Source of the DNA: Bin87 sp965232895
Lineage (GTDB): Bacteria; Chloroflexota; Dehalococcoidia; Lucifugimonadales; UBA3495
DNA: 64,000 nt
Direction of reading: 5' to 3'
Assembly (NCBI GenBank): GCA_965232895.1
Contig: OZ247430.1
Coordinates: 2,604,001-2,668,000, forward strand
In this document: piece by piece, positions 1 to 8,450 of the stretch
Numbering within the stretch: position 1 is the first letter of the stretch
Layout of the letters: each line of letters begins with the position of its first letter
The notes under the pieces: model-generated
What the model was told of the DNA's origin: nothing
Database searches by the model: none
Seen by the model: only the letters and a program-made list of their open reading frames with translations
Position numbers and translations under genes: made by a program

Positions 1-1
1 C

Positions 2-208
2 CAGCACTCGGAACGCCTGCCGGTCATCGTGGACGAGGCACTGGTCAACTTCGACCCGACCAGGGGAACAAGGGCCGCCGGCTCATTCATCGACCTCGCC
101 GAAACCAACCAGGTGCTGGTCTTCACCTGCCACCCGCAGATCGTGGACTGGTTCGTGGATGCGGCGGGCCAACGGGGTATTGATGAGCCGGATATTGTTC
201 GGATTTGA
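2..208 (+). CDS. C-terminal end of an SMC/YhaN-like AAA ATPase (partial)
   Basis: Only the last 68 codons are in the window; the gene runs in from the left. The frame contains a Walker B-like PVIVDEALVNFDP followed by a conserved turn VLVFTCHPQ. This is the D-loop and H-loop arrangement of ABC-type ATPases of the SMC, RecN and YhaN kind, in which a large coiled-coil protein binds DNA ends. The frame ends with TGA 48 bases before the start of the SIR2 gene on the same strand, so it could be the upstream gene of the same operon. The full domain structure cannot be seen, so a name would be guesswork. Confidence 0.75.
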   Translation, partial: QHSERLPVIVDEALVNFDPTRGTRAAGSFIDLAETNQVLVFTCHPQIVDWFVDAAGQRGIDEPDIVRI

Positions 209-256
209 GACCATGCCAGGTCGGCGGAAAACCCCTTCGCAATGATAAGGAGACGG

Positions 257-1411
257 ATGGTAACGTCAATAAACATCAGTCATGAAGACAGAGAGCGCAT
301 CTCAGACGCGATCGATAAGTTCGAAGAATTGGTTCTGAACTCCGGAGCGGCCCGAATATTCCTGATTGGGGCCGGATGTAGTTATTGTGCCGGACTGCCT
401 TTGACGATGGATCTGACATCCAGAGTTTTGGAAAACGGCCAATTGAATGAAGCCACCGAAAATATACTTTCAAATGTGAAGGATTCGTTCGATGGAGGGG
501 CAGGTTCACATATTGAGGACTACCTTAGCGAAATCATTGACCTGCTGGCGATAGCCGAGCGGCGAGCTAGCCGTGGCGTGGAGGATTCTACGATCCCAGT
601 GGGAGCGGCAGAGTTCACAGTCGACCAAATTCGAGAAGCGGTTGAAAGCATCAAACGGGGAATTGCTATTAGTATCGATCGGCCACTGACCATCGATACG
701 CACAGACGGTTCGTCGCGGCGCTCCATCGCCCGATGCGAGGGGACCGCCGTGCTGACCGAGAACGGGTGGATTACCTTGTTCTGAATTACGACACTGCGA
801 TCGAAGACGCGCTGGGTCTTGAAGAAATCTCATACGCAGATGGGATTGACGGAGGAGCCACAGGTCCGTGGAACCCTCAAACTTTCGATAGGGACGGGCT
901 GGTGGCCCGCGTATTCAAGCTCCATGGTTCGATTGACTGGTCCGCAATCGAAGGTAAGGAACTCCCTTTCAGAGTCAGTCCCAAGGTGGACATGGCAAGC
1001 CCGGAAGACAGAAGCGTTCTAATCTGGCCTGCGTCAACAAAATACAAAGAAGCACAGTTGGATCCTTATGCTCAGTTGATCGATCGCGCCAGAGCTGTCC
1101 TTCGTCCGACACCAGGTTCCCAAGCAGTATTGGTAGTATGCGGTTACAGCTTCGGTGACCAGCATATCAATGAAGAAATCGACACCGCCCTGAGAGTTTC
1201 GGACGGTAACCTGACGGTCGTAGCATTTACGAGCGAGGACACTTTGGCCGGCCAGTTGAAGGAATGGAATGAAGACCCAATCGTTGGCGAGCAAGTGTTA
1301 GTTTATGCGGACAAGGGGTTCTTCCATGGCAAGGACAAATTTAGGATTCATGAGAGTATAGGGTGGTGGCGTTTCGAGGAGATCACCCGACTACTCGGAG
1401 GCGCGCGATGA
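257..1411 (+). CDS. SIR2-like NADase/effector of a SIR2-HerA defence pair
   Basis: A 384-residue protein with the SIR2 fold signatures: GAGCSYCAGLP (about residues 37-47), NYDTAIE (about 176), KLHGSIDW (about 221) and GYSFGDQHIN near 295. Bacterial SIR2 domains in defence systems usually degrade NAD+ when a phage is sensed. I chose the ATG at 257 because AAGGAG lies five bases upstream; an in-frame ATG at 242 lies upstream of that site and is less likely. The stop overlaps the start of the HerA gene (ATGA), so the two are translationally coupled. SIR2-HerA pairs are an established anti-phage system in which the two proteins form one large complex. Base composition is visibly lower in GC than the restriction genes to the right, consistent with separate acquisition. 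Confidence 0.88.
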   Translation: MVTSINISHEDRERISDAIDKFEELVLNSGAARIFLIGAGCSYCAGLPLTMDLTSRVLENGQLNEATENILSNVKDSFDGGAGSHIEDYLSEIIDLLAIAERRASRGVEDSTIPVGAAEFTVDQIREAVESIKRGIAISIDRPLTIDTHRRFVAALHRPMRGDRRADRERVDYLVLNYDTAIEDALGLEEISYADGIDGGATGPWNPQTFDRDGLVARVFKLHGSIDWSAIEGKELPFRVSPKVDMASPEDRSVLIWPASTKYKEAQLDPYAQLIDRARAVLRPTPGSQAVLVVCGYSFGDQHINEEIDTALRVSDGNLTVVAFTSEDTLAGQLKEWNEDPIVGEQVLVYADKGFFHGKDKFRIHESIGWWRFEEITRLLGGAR

Positions 1412-3108
1412 ATAGCAACAAAAGGTTTGCGAATGAGCCAGACGAGAACCTGGCAATCGGCAAAATCATAGAAGTGGATGGTTCGCGAATCGTCGCAGCG
1501 TTGAACAGCGGGATACAAGAACTATCCCGAATTTACGCTGGTGAATCCTATCAAATCGGACAATTCGGTTCCATGGTCAAGATCCATTTTGGGCGGCGGA
1601 CGATTTACGCCTTGGTCGCGCTCCTACGGATGAGGGCAGAATATGAGCAGGAACATGGCCTAGTTCCTACGACCAGCACAGACGAAAGGGTCGTGGAAGC
1701 CGATCTGTTTGGGGAAGGCGAATGGATACGAAATCCAGATGGATCCGACAAGCTGGTGTTTGAAAGGGGAATTAGCACTTACCCGTTGCCCCAACAAAAT
1801 GTCTACCTTACGCCCAAATCGGAGCTGAGATCCATCTACGCTCGTAGCAGCAATCCCAGCATTTTTCTCGGTGAACACGTTGGAGCTGGCGGAGCGCCGT
1901 GCTATGCCGATCTGAATGAACTGGTAGGGAAGCACACCGCCATACTGGGATCTACTGGCAGTGGCAAATCGGCAGCGGTCGCTGCGATCATCCACAACTT
2001 GTTGAAACCAGAAGCTATCAAGCGGGACACCAAATGGAATCCGAAAATCATCATACTGGACCCCCATCGAGAATACGGTGCCGCATTTCCTGAAGCGTCC
2101 ACCGTTTCTACCGACGACCAAACGCTCAAATTGCCCTATTGGCTGCTGAGCCTCCAGGAACTCTCCAATCTGTTGATTGGGAGGACCGCGTCGGCGGCGG
2201 CAGCTCAGGCCAATATCGTTAAAGATGCTTTGACTGAAGCCCGACAAGAAGGATCCGAACAAATGGGATTGGCCACGAGCCGCATAACTGTGGATTCGCC
2301 CATTCCATTTTCTCTGTCGAAATTCAGACAGACCATCGAAAACGGTAGGCCCTCTGCCGCGAGTTCACAAGGGCCATACAATTCTATCCTTCAAAAACTT
2401 GACACCCTGACCTCGGACGCTAGGCTTGACTTCCTTATGAATGAATGGGATGGAGGGGACGACGATCCACTGCCCGCAATCATGGGGCAACTCATTGGTA
2501 ATAGTGCGGTTCCGTGCGTCGTAGACCTGTCCGGGGTTCCCAACGAAGTGGCTGGGATATCCAGCGCGGTAATCGCCAGAACGTTATTCAATTGGAAGGT
2601 TTGGCAATCAGAAGAACAGCGCAGGCGAGATCCTGTCTTGTTGGTCTGCGAAGAAGCTCACCGTTATGTTCCGAACAGGGGAGAGGCTCAATACGAAGGC
2701 GCTCAAGAAGCGATCCGGCGGATCGCAAAGGAGGGTCGGAAATACGGAATCGGATTGATGTTGGTGTCGCAGAGGCCCGGCGAAGTGGAAGCGACTGTGC
2801 TGTCGCAGTGTAATTCGTGGCTGGTTTTGAGGTTGACTAACGATGCGGACCGTGAGCACGTACGGTCGATTTTGCCTGACTCCATGGCGGGTCTGACGAA
2901 AGTATTGTCAGGGCTGAGGAGGAGGGAAGCTTTATTTTTGGGTCAAGCCTCCGTGGTCCCGTCGCGGATAATGATACGAGAACTTGCGCCAGAACAGTTG
3001 CCAGCATCGAACGACGTCGATTTTCATCAGGGTTGGCAGAGCGACATACTGACAGAAGAGCAACTGATGGAAATCGGGAACCGATGGCGGTACCAGAACA
3101 GAACGTAA
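1408..3108 (+). CDS. HerA-like ATPase of a SIR2-HerA defence pair
   Basis: A 566-residue FtsK/HerA-superfamily ATPase. An N-terminal beta-barrel-like (HAS) region precedes a Walker A motif ILGSTGSGKS near residue 180, a Walker B LLVCEEAHRY near 412, and the conserved segment GIGLMLVSQRPGEV shortly after, which is typical of HerA. HerA forms hexamers that translocate DNA; in this pairing it scaffolds and controls the SIR2 effector. The start at 1408 overlaps the SIR2 stop as ATGA; a longer reading from 1363 would run deep into the SIR2 gene and has no reason to be used. The gene ends just before an oppositely oriented, decayed hsdM fragment. Confidence 0.9.
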   Translation: MNSNKRFANEPDENLAIGKIIEVDGSRIVAALNSGIQELSRIYAGESYQIGQFGSMVKIHFGRRTIYALVALLRMRAEYEQEHGLVPTTSTDERVVEADLFGEGEWIRNPDGSDKLVFERGISTYPLPQQNVYLTPKSELRSIYARSSNPSIFLGEHVGAGGAPCYADLNELVGKHTAILGSTGSGKSAAVAAIIHNLLKPEAIKRDTKWNPKIIILDPHREYGAAFPEASTVSTDDQTLKLPYWLLSLQELSNLLIGRTASAAAAQANIVKDALTEARQEGSEQMGLATSRITVDSPIPFSLSKFRQTIENGRPSAASSQGPYNSILQKLDTLTSDARLDFLMNEWDGGDDDPLPAIMGQLIGNSAVPCVVDLSGVPNEVAGISSAVIARTLFNWKVWQSEEQRRRDPVLLVCEEAHRYVPNRGEAQYEGAQEAIRRIAKEGRKYGIGLMLVSQRPGEVEATVLSQCNSWLVLRLTNDADREHVRSILPDSMAGLTKVLSGLRRREALFLGQASVVPSRIMIRELAPEQLPASNDVDFHQGWQSDILTEEQLMEIGNRWRYQNRT

Positions 3109-3115
3109 AAGATGT

Positions 3116-3434
3116 AGAGGTAGAGATTGCTCGTCAGTGTCACTCTCCTCTCGCCCCCAATCCCCCGCAATCTCCAGCTGCTCCAGAGCGGCGCGCAGGT
3201 CCTCGATGATTTCCTCGGCGATTACGTCGGGCGGCGGCAGGTTCTCGGAGTCCTCGAGGCTCTCGTCGCGGAGCCAGAAGATGTCTAGGTTGGCCTTGTC
3301 CCGCTGGGTCAGTTCCTAGTAGGTGAACCGCCGGAACCGCTCGGACTCCTCCCGCTGCGTGCGGTCGTCGGCGCGGTAGCAGGACACGAAATCGTCCAGG
3401 TGTGCCCGGGTTAGGGGGTCGGTTTGGAAGGTTA
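3116..3434 (-). pseudogene. hsdM: Decayed C-terminus of a type I restriction methylase (hsdM)
   Basis: Read leftward directly after the helicase stop, the DNA encodes DPLTRAHLDDFVSCYR, then RFRRFTY, a TAG stop (plus 3316-3318), and in the same frame ELTQRDKANLDIFWL and ESLEDSENLPPPDVIAEEI. This is the conserved tail of HsdM N6-adenine methylases (…RDKxNLDIFWLxDESLED…). Only about 105 codons remain, with no catalytic NPPY region and no hsdS or hsdR nearby. It is therefore a remnant, cut off by the helicase operon on one side and the HerA gene on the other. The amber codon replaces what is usually Glu or Asp. Confidence 0.75.
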
Positions 3435-6400
3435 GGCACCAGTCAGCGCGGGGGGTCGCAGATCGATGCGGAGGTCGGCGATCTGGTCCGGTTGGCTGGC
3501 GATACCGCGACGCTGTAGCGCGGCCAGCATATCCTCCTGCCTTGGCTGGCCGAACGCCAGGCGGTAGAGCGCCAGCGACTCCTGCAATTGATCCCACCGG
3601 TCCTGATCGCGGCTCAGGGGAAGCGTCATTATTCGCCGTTGTATCCGGGCGTCGCCGGGGTATATCCAGAAGGGCGAAAGGCCGTCCGAGTCGTGGTCAT
3701 CGTCTGCTGTTGCGGCTTCAAAAGCGGCGCCCCAGGGGTCTGTGATGCCGGTGGCCAATGCCTCAGACCGATGGGCGGTAGCCACGTTCTTGCGGATGGC
3801 GTGGCCCTTGTAGCGGTCCACCCTGCCCTCGCGCTGCTCGAAATCAACGGGGTTGCCGGGAAGGTTCCAATGCACGATGGAGTGACACCACCAGTGGAAA
3901 TCGACGCCCTCCTGCCCGATGGAAGTCGTCGCAAGAACGAACGGCCAAAACGGCGAGTTGAACGCCGCCCTGACCTCGGGAAGCCTGGCTTCCTCGTGGC
4001 TTCGCTGCGTGCTGCCAAACCGCAGAGCGTACCGGCTGGGGAACGCGATACCCCGGTCGTCAAAGTGATCGATGTCGGTGGCTCGGTACACCGACTCCCT
4101 GAGGGTGATGGCGCGCCGCGCGGTTAGTGCAAGAGAGATCAGCCCCTCATCAGTCGTGGGGCTGGACCCAGAGTCTCCGGCGAGGTGGTGAATGTACTCG
4201 TCGAGAACAGCCTGGAGCCCGCCGTCAATGCAGTAACGCGCCACTTTCCGCCAGTACGCCCCAGTGCCCTCCCGCGCGCGGCGCGACCCACCATAGATAC
4301 CGTCCAGGAGCAGCACGGCCTCGGGCCTGACGAACAAACTGCGCAGGCCGGATGCGAGGATGGCGGCGGCCCGCCACCTGCCAATCTCGGTTACCTGGTC
4401 ATCCGCCCGCCTCAATCGGTTCAACGCCCGCCACGTGATGTTGCCAGGAGCGCCCAAGCCCAGAAGGGCGATCGTTTCGTGGAGGTCTGCCGGGCGTTCC
4501 GTGTCCGGCGTCCAGTCGCCCATTGCGTTAAGCATCTGGCCGACGTGGGCGTCCAACGCGCGGTGGCCATCGCCTGCATCGTGATCTTCCGAGACGCCGG
4601 CCAGCGCATCGACCACGGTGCTCCGGGGCGCGACGGGAAGCGCGGACGCGAGCGCGCTGTTCCGTTCGCCGCGTACGGATGCGAACCAGTACCATGGCGC
4701 GCTGGTGGTGGACCTGGTGTCGCCGTTTGGTCCGACCAGGTTCTCCACACGCCCCTGCGCCCACTCGATGAGACGATCCACACTGGGCAGATCAGAGTCG
4801 TCACGGTGTTCGCGGGCAGCGTCCAATGGATCAGTTCGCGAGGCCAGCGTCGGCTGCGGCCAGAACAGCGCCAGCGCTGACATCGAGGAAGGGCGGTTGT
4901 TCGTCATCCTGTAGTCGAGGCGGCTGGAGATGGACGCTCGGTCAGCAGCCGTGTTCACAGTGTGCCCGGCTTGAGTGAAGATTTGTCGTTCAACCTCATA
5001 GCTCAGAAGCGAGGCGATGGCTGACGGCGCCGCCACCCAACTGGAGAAGATGAGACTCTTGGTGATGGTGGTTGGGTCGATGGATGCGTACGGGCCGGCC
5101 AGCGCGTGGTAGGGGAGGGACGGGGGCATCCACAGCAACTTCCACCAACCCTGGTCGAGGGTCTCGGCAGCCAGGGCGCGCATACGGGCATTGCCCCATT
5201 CAATCTCCTGGAAGTTCTCCACTCTGGACTTATCGATCCGCTGGGCGCCGCGAAACAAAGGCATCAGTTCAGCTCGGCGATCCGGATCCTTCATGTCCTC
5301 GCGCAGATGCTCACCGACGCGATAGCCTCTGAGGAAATTGAGGAAGTATGGAGCCGACTTCCAGTACTCGACGGTAAGCGGGGCCCTCACGGCGTCTGCA
5401 ACATTGCGCAGGGCGACGAAACCGTTGAAATCCTCGGCTCTGACTCGGAGTTGGTCCGTGTTGCCGTGGACAGTGATTGCGCGGTTGGTGCCGGATGGCC
5501 GTTCCGTGCGGGCGATCCACTTCCTCAGTTGGGATTGCACACGATCCCGGACATCGACGGTCGGCTCGCCGGCCAGCGCCGCCTGCCGCAGCTCGTCAAG
5601 ATCAGCGCGTACTGAATCTACTGCCGCATCGGAAGCGGCGAGGAAATCCAGCGTCTTCAAAAAGTCCGCATAGTGCCCGCCATCGGGGCCGGCCTCCTCC
5701 GCGTAAGTGAACGGCTTGTACGGAGTGGCCGAAAGCAGCAGAACATGGGCGTCGGGATGATTGAAAAGATCGTCGGCCAGTTCTGCGGCATCGCCACCAG
5801 TTTTGACGTCGAGCAGGTCCCGAAAGCGCTGAAATTCGTCAAGGATCACGAGGTCCGGTTCGAGCGCTTGCAACGCTGATCGTGAAAGCATCCGACGAAG
5901 CTCTCCGACAATGATGCGCGCCGCGTGCTGCTGGCTATCTCTCAATGCGCTGCGCCCGGCGACCTCATCAATTAACGAAACCAGAGACGCGCGTTCCTGG
6001 CTTTGGTCGAATTCTTTGAGGAACGTCTGGCGGATTTCGGGCTCCAGATTGTCTGCATCAACGGCGCCGACGTTCCAGTCGCGGAATTTCTGCCATGTGC
6101 TCACGCCTCCCTGAAAGATCCGCAGCGCGGCCGTGGCTCGGGCGCCCCGCAGCCCCAGGTGATCGCTCAGCAGAACGTAGAGCACGGCGCGTTCCTCTTT
6201 CCTTCCCATCTGGTGACCCAACTGGAAGGAGGTGCCCGGCGTAAACGCCACGAAGCTGGTCGGCTTACTCCCGCCATCAACCGCGGCCCTAAGCATCTCG
6301 GGCATTGTGATCAGTAGGCTCAGCCGGGTCGCAAAGCTCGGGCTCTCCGAGCCGGTGATGTTGAGCTTGCGGATGTTCTGGGCGGCGATATCCGCGTTGG

Positions 6401-6635
6401 AACACACGTACACGATGTCGATGCGGTTCACATGGTCGGCGTGCTGGAGGTGTTCGATGGTCTGGGCGATGACTTCCCTGGCGACGTGGGTCTTGCCCAA
6501 ACCCGTCTCATCGGCCACGAGAAAGCGTCGAGTTGAATCGGAGTCGCCGTACAGGCGCCTGAATGCGTATTCGGCGGTAGTTCGCTGAAAGTCGCTCAGC
6601 GATGGTCCTGCGCCCGCTTTCTTCTCCTGTGTCAT
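3432..6635 (-). CDS. SNF2/DEAD-like helicase of a DUF6361-PLD-helicase operon
   Basis: A 1067-residue superfamily 2 helicase. Walker A is in VADETGLGKTHVAR (about residues 35-48), the DExx box is LVILDEFQRF (about 262-271), motif III is LLLSATPYKP (about 298-308), and the C-terminal lobe has SIGQEGVDFHWWC and HWNLPGNPVDFEQREGRVDR (about 897-945), the motif V/VI region with the arginine finger. No nuclease motif was recognised. Start: ATG at 6635 has AGGAGG seven bases upstream and overlaps the stop of the PLD gene (ATGA), so it is preferred over an upstream ATG at 6683 inside that gene. It is the third gene of a leftward three-gene operon and likely remodels or translocates on DNA for the PLD partner. 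Confidence 0.82.
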   Translation of the reverse strand: MTQEKKAGAGPSLSDFQRTTAEYAFRRLYGDSDSTRRFLVADETGLGKTHVAREVIAQTIEHLQHADHVNRIDIVYVCSNADIAAQNIRKLNITGSESPSFATRLSLLITMPEMLRAAVDGGSKPTSFVAFTPGTSFQLGHQMGRKEERAVLYVLLSDHLGLRGARATAALRIFQGGVSTWQKFRDWNVGAVDADNLEPEIRQTFLKEFDQSQERASLVSLIDEVAGRSALRDSQQHAARIIVGELRRMLSRSALQALEPDLVILDEFQRFRDLLDVKTGGDAAELADDLFNHPDAHVLLLSATPYKPFTYAEEAGPDGGHYADFLKTLDFLAASDAAVDSVRADLDELRQAALAGEPTVDVRDRVQSQLRKWIARTERPSGTNRAITVHGNTDQLRVRAEDFNGFVALRNVADAVRAPLTVEYWKSAPYFLNFLRGYRVGEHLREDMKDPDRRAELMPLFRGAQRIDKSRVENFQEIEWGNARMRALAAETLDQGWWKLLWMPPSLPYHALAGPYASIDPTTITKSLIFSSWVAAPSAIASLLSYEVERQIFTQAGHTVNTAADRASISSRLDYRMTNNRPSSMSALALFWPQPTLASRTDPLDAAREHRDDSDLPSVDRLIEWAQGRVENLVGPNGDTRSTTSAPWYWFASVRGERNSALASALPVAPRSTVVDALAGVSEDHDAGDGHRALDAHVGQMLNAMGDWTPDTERPADLHETIALLGLGAPGNITWRALNRLRRADDQVTEIGRWRAAAILASGLRSLFVRPEAVLLLDGIYGGSRRAREGTGAYWRKVARYCIDGGLQAVLDEYIHHLAGDSGSSPTTDEGLISLALTARRAITLRESVYRATDIDHFDDRGIAFPSRYALRFGSTQRSHEEARLPEVRAAFNSPFWPFVLATTSIGQEGVDFHWWCHSIVHWNLPGNPVDFEQREGRVDRYKGHAIRKNVATAHRSEALATGITDPWGAAFEAATADDDHDSDGLSPFWIYPGDARIQRRIMTLPLSRDQDRWDQLQESLALYRLAFGQPRQEDMLAALQRRGIASQPDQIADLRIDLRPPALTGA

Positions 6636-8446
6636 GAGCCGGCCTCCTGCATCGCCCGCCGCGCTTCCAGGGCGGGGATCCACACGTCATCCCAACCGGG
6701 CGGGAGTATCGCCATCCCACTGGCTGACCCACGCAGAGGCTCCACGATTTTAGCCAGGTGGTCGATGGACTCTGGGTTCTCGGAGAGGGCGCGCGCCAGC
6801 AGCTCCAGGACACCCTGGCTGGTACCTGTTGACCAACTCCCGGTCCAACCACCTGATCCGGGGGCATTTCCAGCGACGTTCCCGGAAACGAAACCCATGA
6901 GCAAAGCCAACAACCGCATGAACTTTTCGGGGGTGTCGATCTGCCTGGCAAAGATCTCGTGATAACGGTCGTCCGGCTCACCGTCGAGCTGTGAGCAGAT
7001 CACAGTTGAGCGCTGAATGACCGTTCCTTCTTCCGTCCGGCTGGCGGTTAGCTGAAGGAACGCGGTGACATCCGCAATCTCGCGCGGCGACAACTCGATT
7101 TCGATGGGCGCGCCGGGATGCAGTTCGTGGGTTTCCGTTGGACGGTTGTGGGCGGCGATGGTGACGCCGGTGCCCACGGGGATTTGAGGCAACTCCGAAT
7201 CCGTCGTTATGCGCGGGACCCAGCCATCTGCTTGCTTGGCAATGGCTGTACGGAACCCTACCTGCCCAGCGATGTCGACGAGCAACCCTTCGAGCGCCCG
7301 TCCAGTCGTACTGGGCTGATCGATCTCTTGCGTATCAGATACGACGTACGGCGTCAGCATGGAACGCAGCGGCGCATCATCTCCTACGAGCGCATCCACG
7401 CCGAACTTCGCCACCGGGCCAACGAGCTCGCACAGAAATTCGACGTTGCCGTTGAACGCTCCTTCGGTGGCGTTGGCCGAGCCAACGAAGAGGTGCGCTA
7501 GCCTGGCGCTCTCGATGGCGAATACCTTCGCGTGTAGGTTGGTGAGGAATGTTCGGTTCTGTTCCGCCCCATCATCCCCATCATCATCCGCTGATAGCTG
7601 CGACGCAGGGTCAAGCTCGTAGATGTCCAGGCCGCCTAGGGTGCCTGGCTGGAGTTTATCTATTTCCTCGCCCCGAGAGATTAGTATCGCCCCCTGGCGC
7701 GCTGGCACGAGCACATCATCGATGAACTTCTCGCGTATGAACGGCGAGATCACGAGCTTTCGATAACCGCTGAAATGTTCCTCTATCGGAAAGGAGCGCG
7801 CTCGCGGCAGTCCGATGGGATGGAAGTGAACCTCGCGGGCGCCGTCAGGTAGTTCCCAGTGGACCCGTCGCAAATCTTCGGCCAGTTCCGCGAGCGCGTC
7901 GCGACGCTCGATCGGCGACTCCCCGACGGCAAGGCCGGGCAGTGCAGCAATGAACCTCGCGAGCGGTGCGTTGTTAGCAATGGGCCGGCGATCCCTGATC
8001 CGTCCGTCGAACCACAGCACCGTATCCCAACTGCGGGAGGCGGTTAGGTTCCGCGAGAGTACGACGATTCGGAAGGATGGGTCCCCCGACGGGTCCAAGG
8101 ACCGAAGCGCCCAAACCTTCGGGTGAAAGATGCGGCCTGCCCGGGGACGCTTCACCTCGTGAATTGATCTCTCAAGCAGCGCCACCAGGTCGGACGGCCA
8201 CGCGGCAGCGTTAATGGCGCCGGCCTGACAGAATATATCCAACCGGTCGCTCATCCGGCGCAGCGCCACCATGATCTCGACCGGGTTTGGATTCTCGTCG
8301 AACCGAAAACCCGCGAAGGCGAGGGGCACCATCAGGGCTGTTTCGAGATCCAGCGTGAACGTCGTGGCGACGGCATGGTCCAGGGAGTAGTCTGGGGGAG
8401 GTCGCAGCGCGTCGAGCAGAAGCGCGCGATTGTCGGGGGCGAGCAT
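6632..8446 (-). CDS. Phospholipase-D-like (putative nuclease) protein
   Basis: A 604-residue protein with two half-sites of the PLD superfamily: HPKVWAL followed by VVLSRNLTASRSW in the first 150 residues, and NLHAKVFAI followed by LFVGSANATEGAF at about 300-325. Paired HxK…(S/G)xN motifs form the active site of PLD-family phosphodiesterases, several of which are nucleases in defence systems (for example DrmC in DISARM, and type IIS BfiI-like enzymes). The start lies four bases after the stop of the DUF6361 gene, with the ribosome site (AGGAGC) inside that gene's end. It overlaps the helicase start by four bases. It is the likely cutting component of the three-gene unit. Confidence 0.8.
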   Translation of the reverse strand: MLAPDNRALLLDALRPPPDYSLDHAVATTFTLDLETALMVPLAFAGFRFDENPNPVEIMVALRRMSDRLDIFCQAGAINAAAWPSDLVALLERSIHEVKRPRAGRIFHPKVWALRSLDPSGDPSFRIVVLSRNLTASRSWDTVLWFDGRIRDRRPIANNAPLARFIAALPGLAVGESPIERRDALAELAEDLRRVHWELPDGAREVHFHPIGLPRARSFPIEEHFSGYRKLVISPFIREKFIDDVLVPARQGAILISRGEEIDKLQPGTLGGLDIYELDPASQLSADDDGDDGAEQNRTFLTNLHAKVFAIESARLAHLFVGSANATEGAFNGNVEFLCELVGPVAKFGVDALVGDDAPLRSMLTPYVVSDTQEIDQPSTTGRALEGLLVDIAGQVGFRTAIAKQADGWVPRITTDSELPQIPVGTGVTIAAHNRPTETHELHPGAPIEIELSPREIADVTAFLQLTASRTEEGTVIQRSTVICSQLDGEPDDRYHEIFARQIDTPEKFMRLLALLMGFVSGNVAGNAPGSGGWTGSWSTGTSQGVLELLARALSENPESIDHLAKIVEPLRGSASGMAILPPGWDDVWIPALEARRAMQEAGS

Positions 8447-8450
8447 GGCT

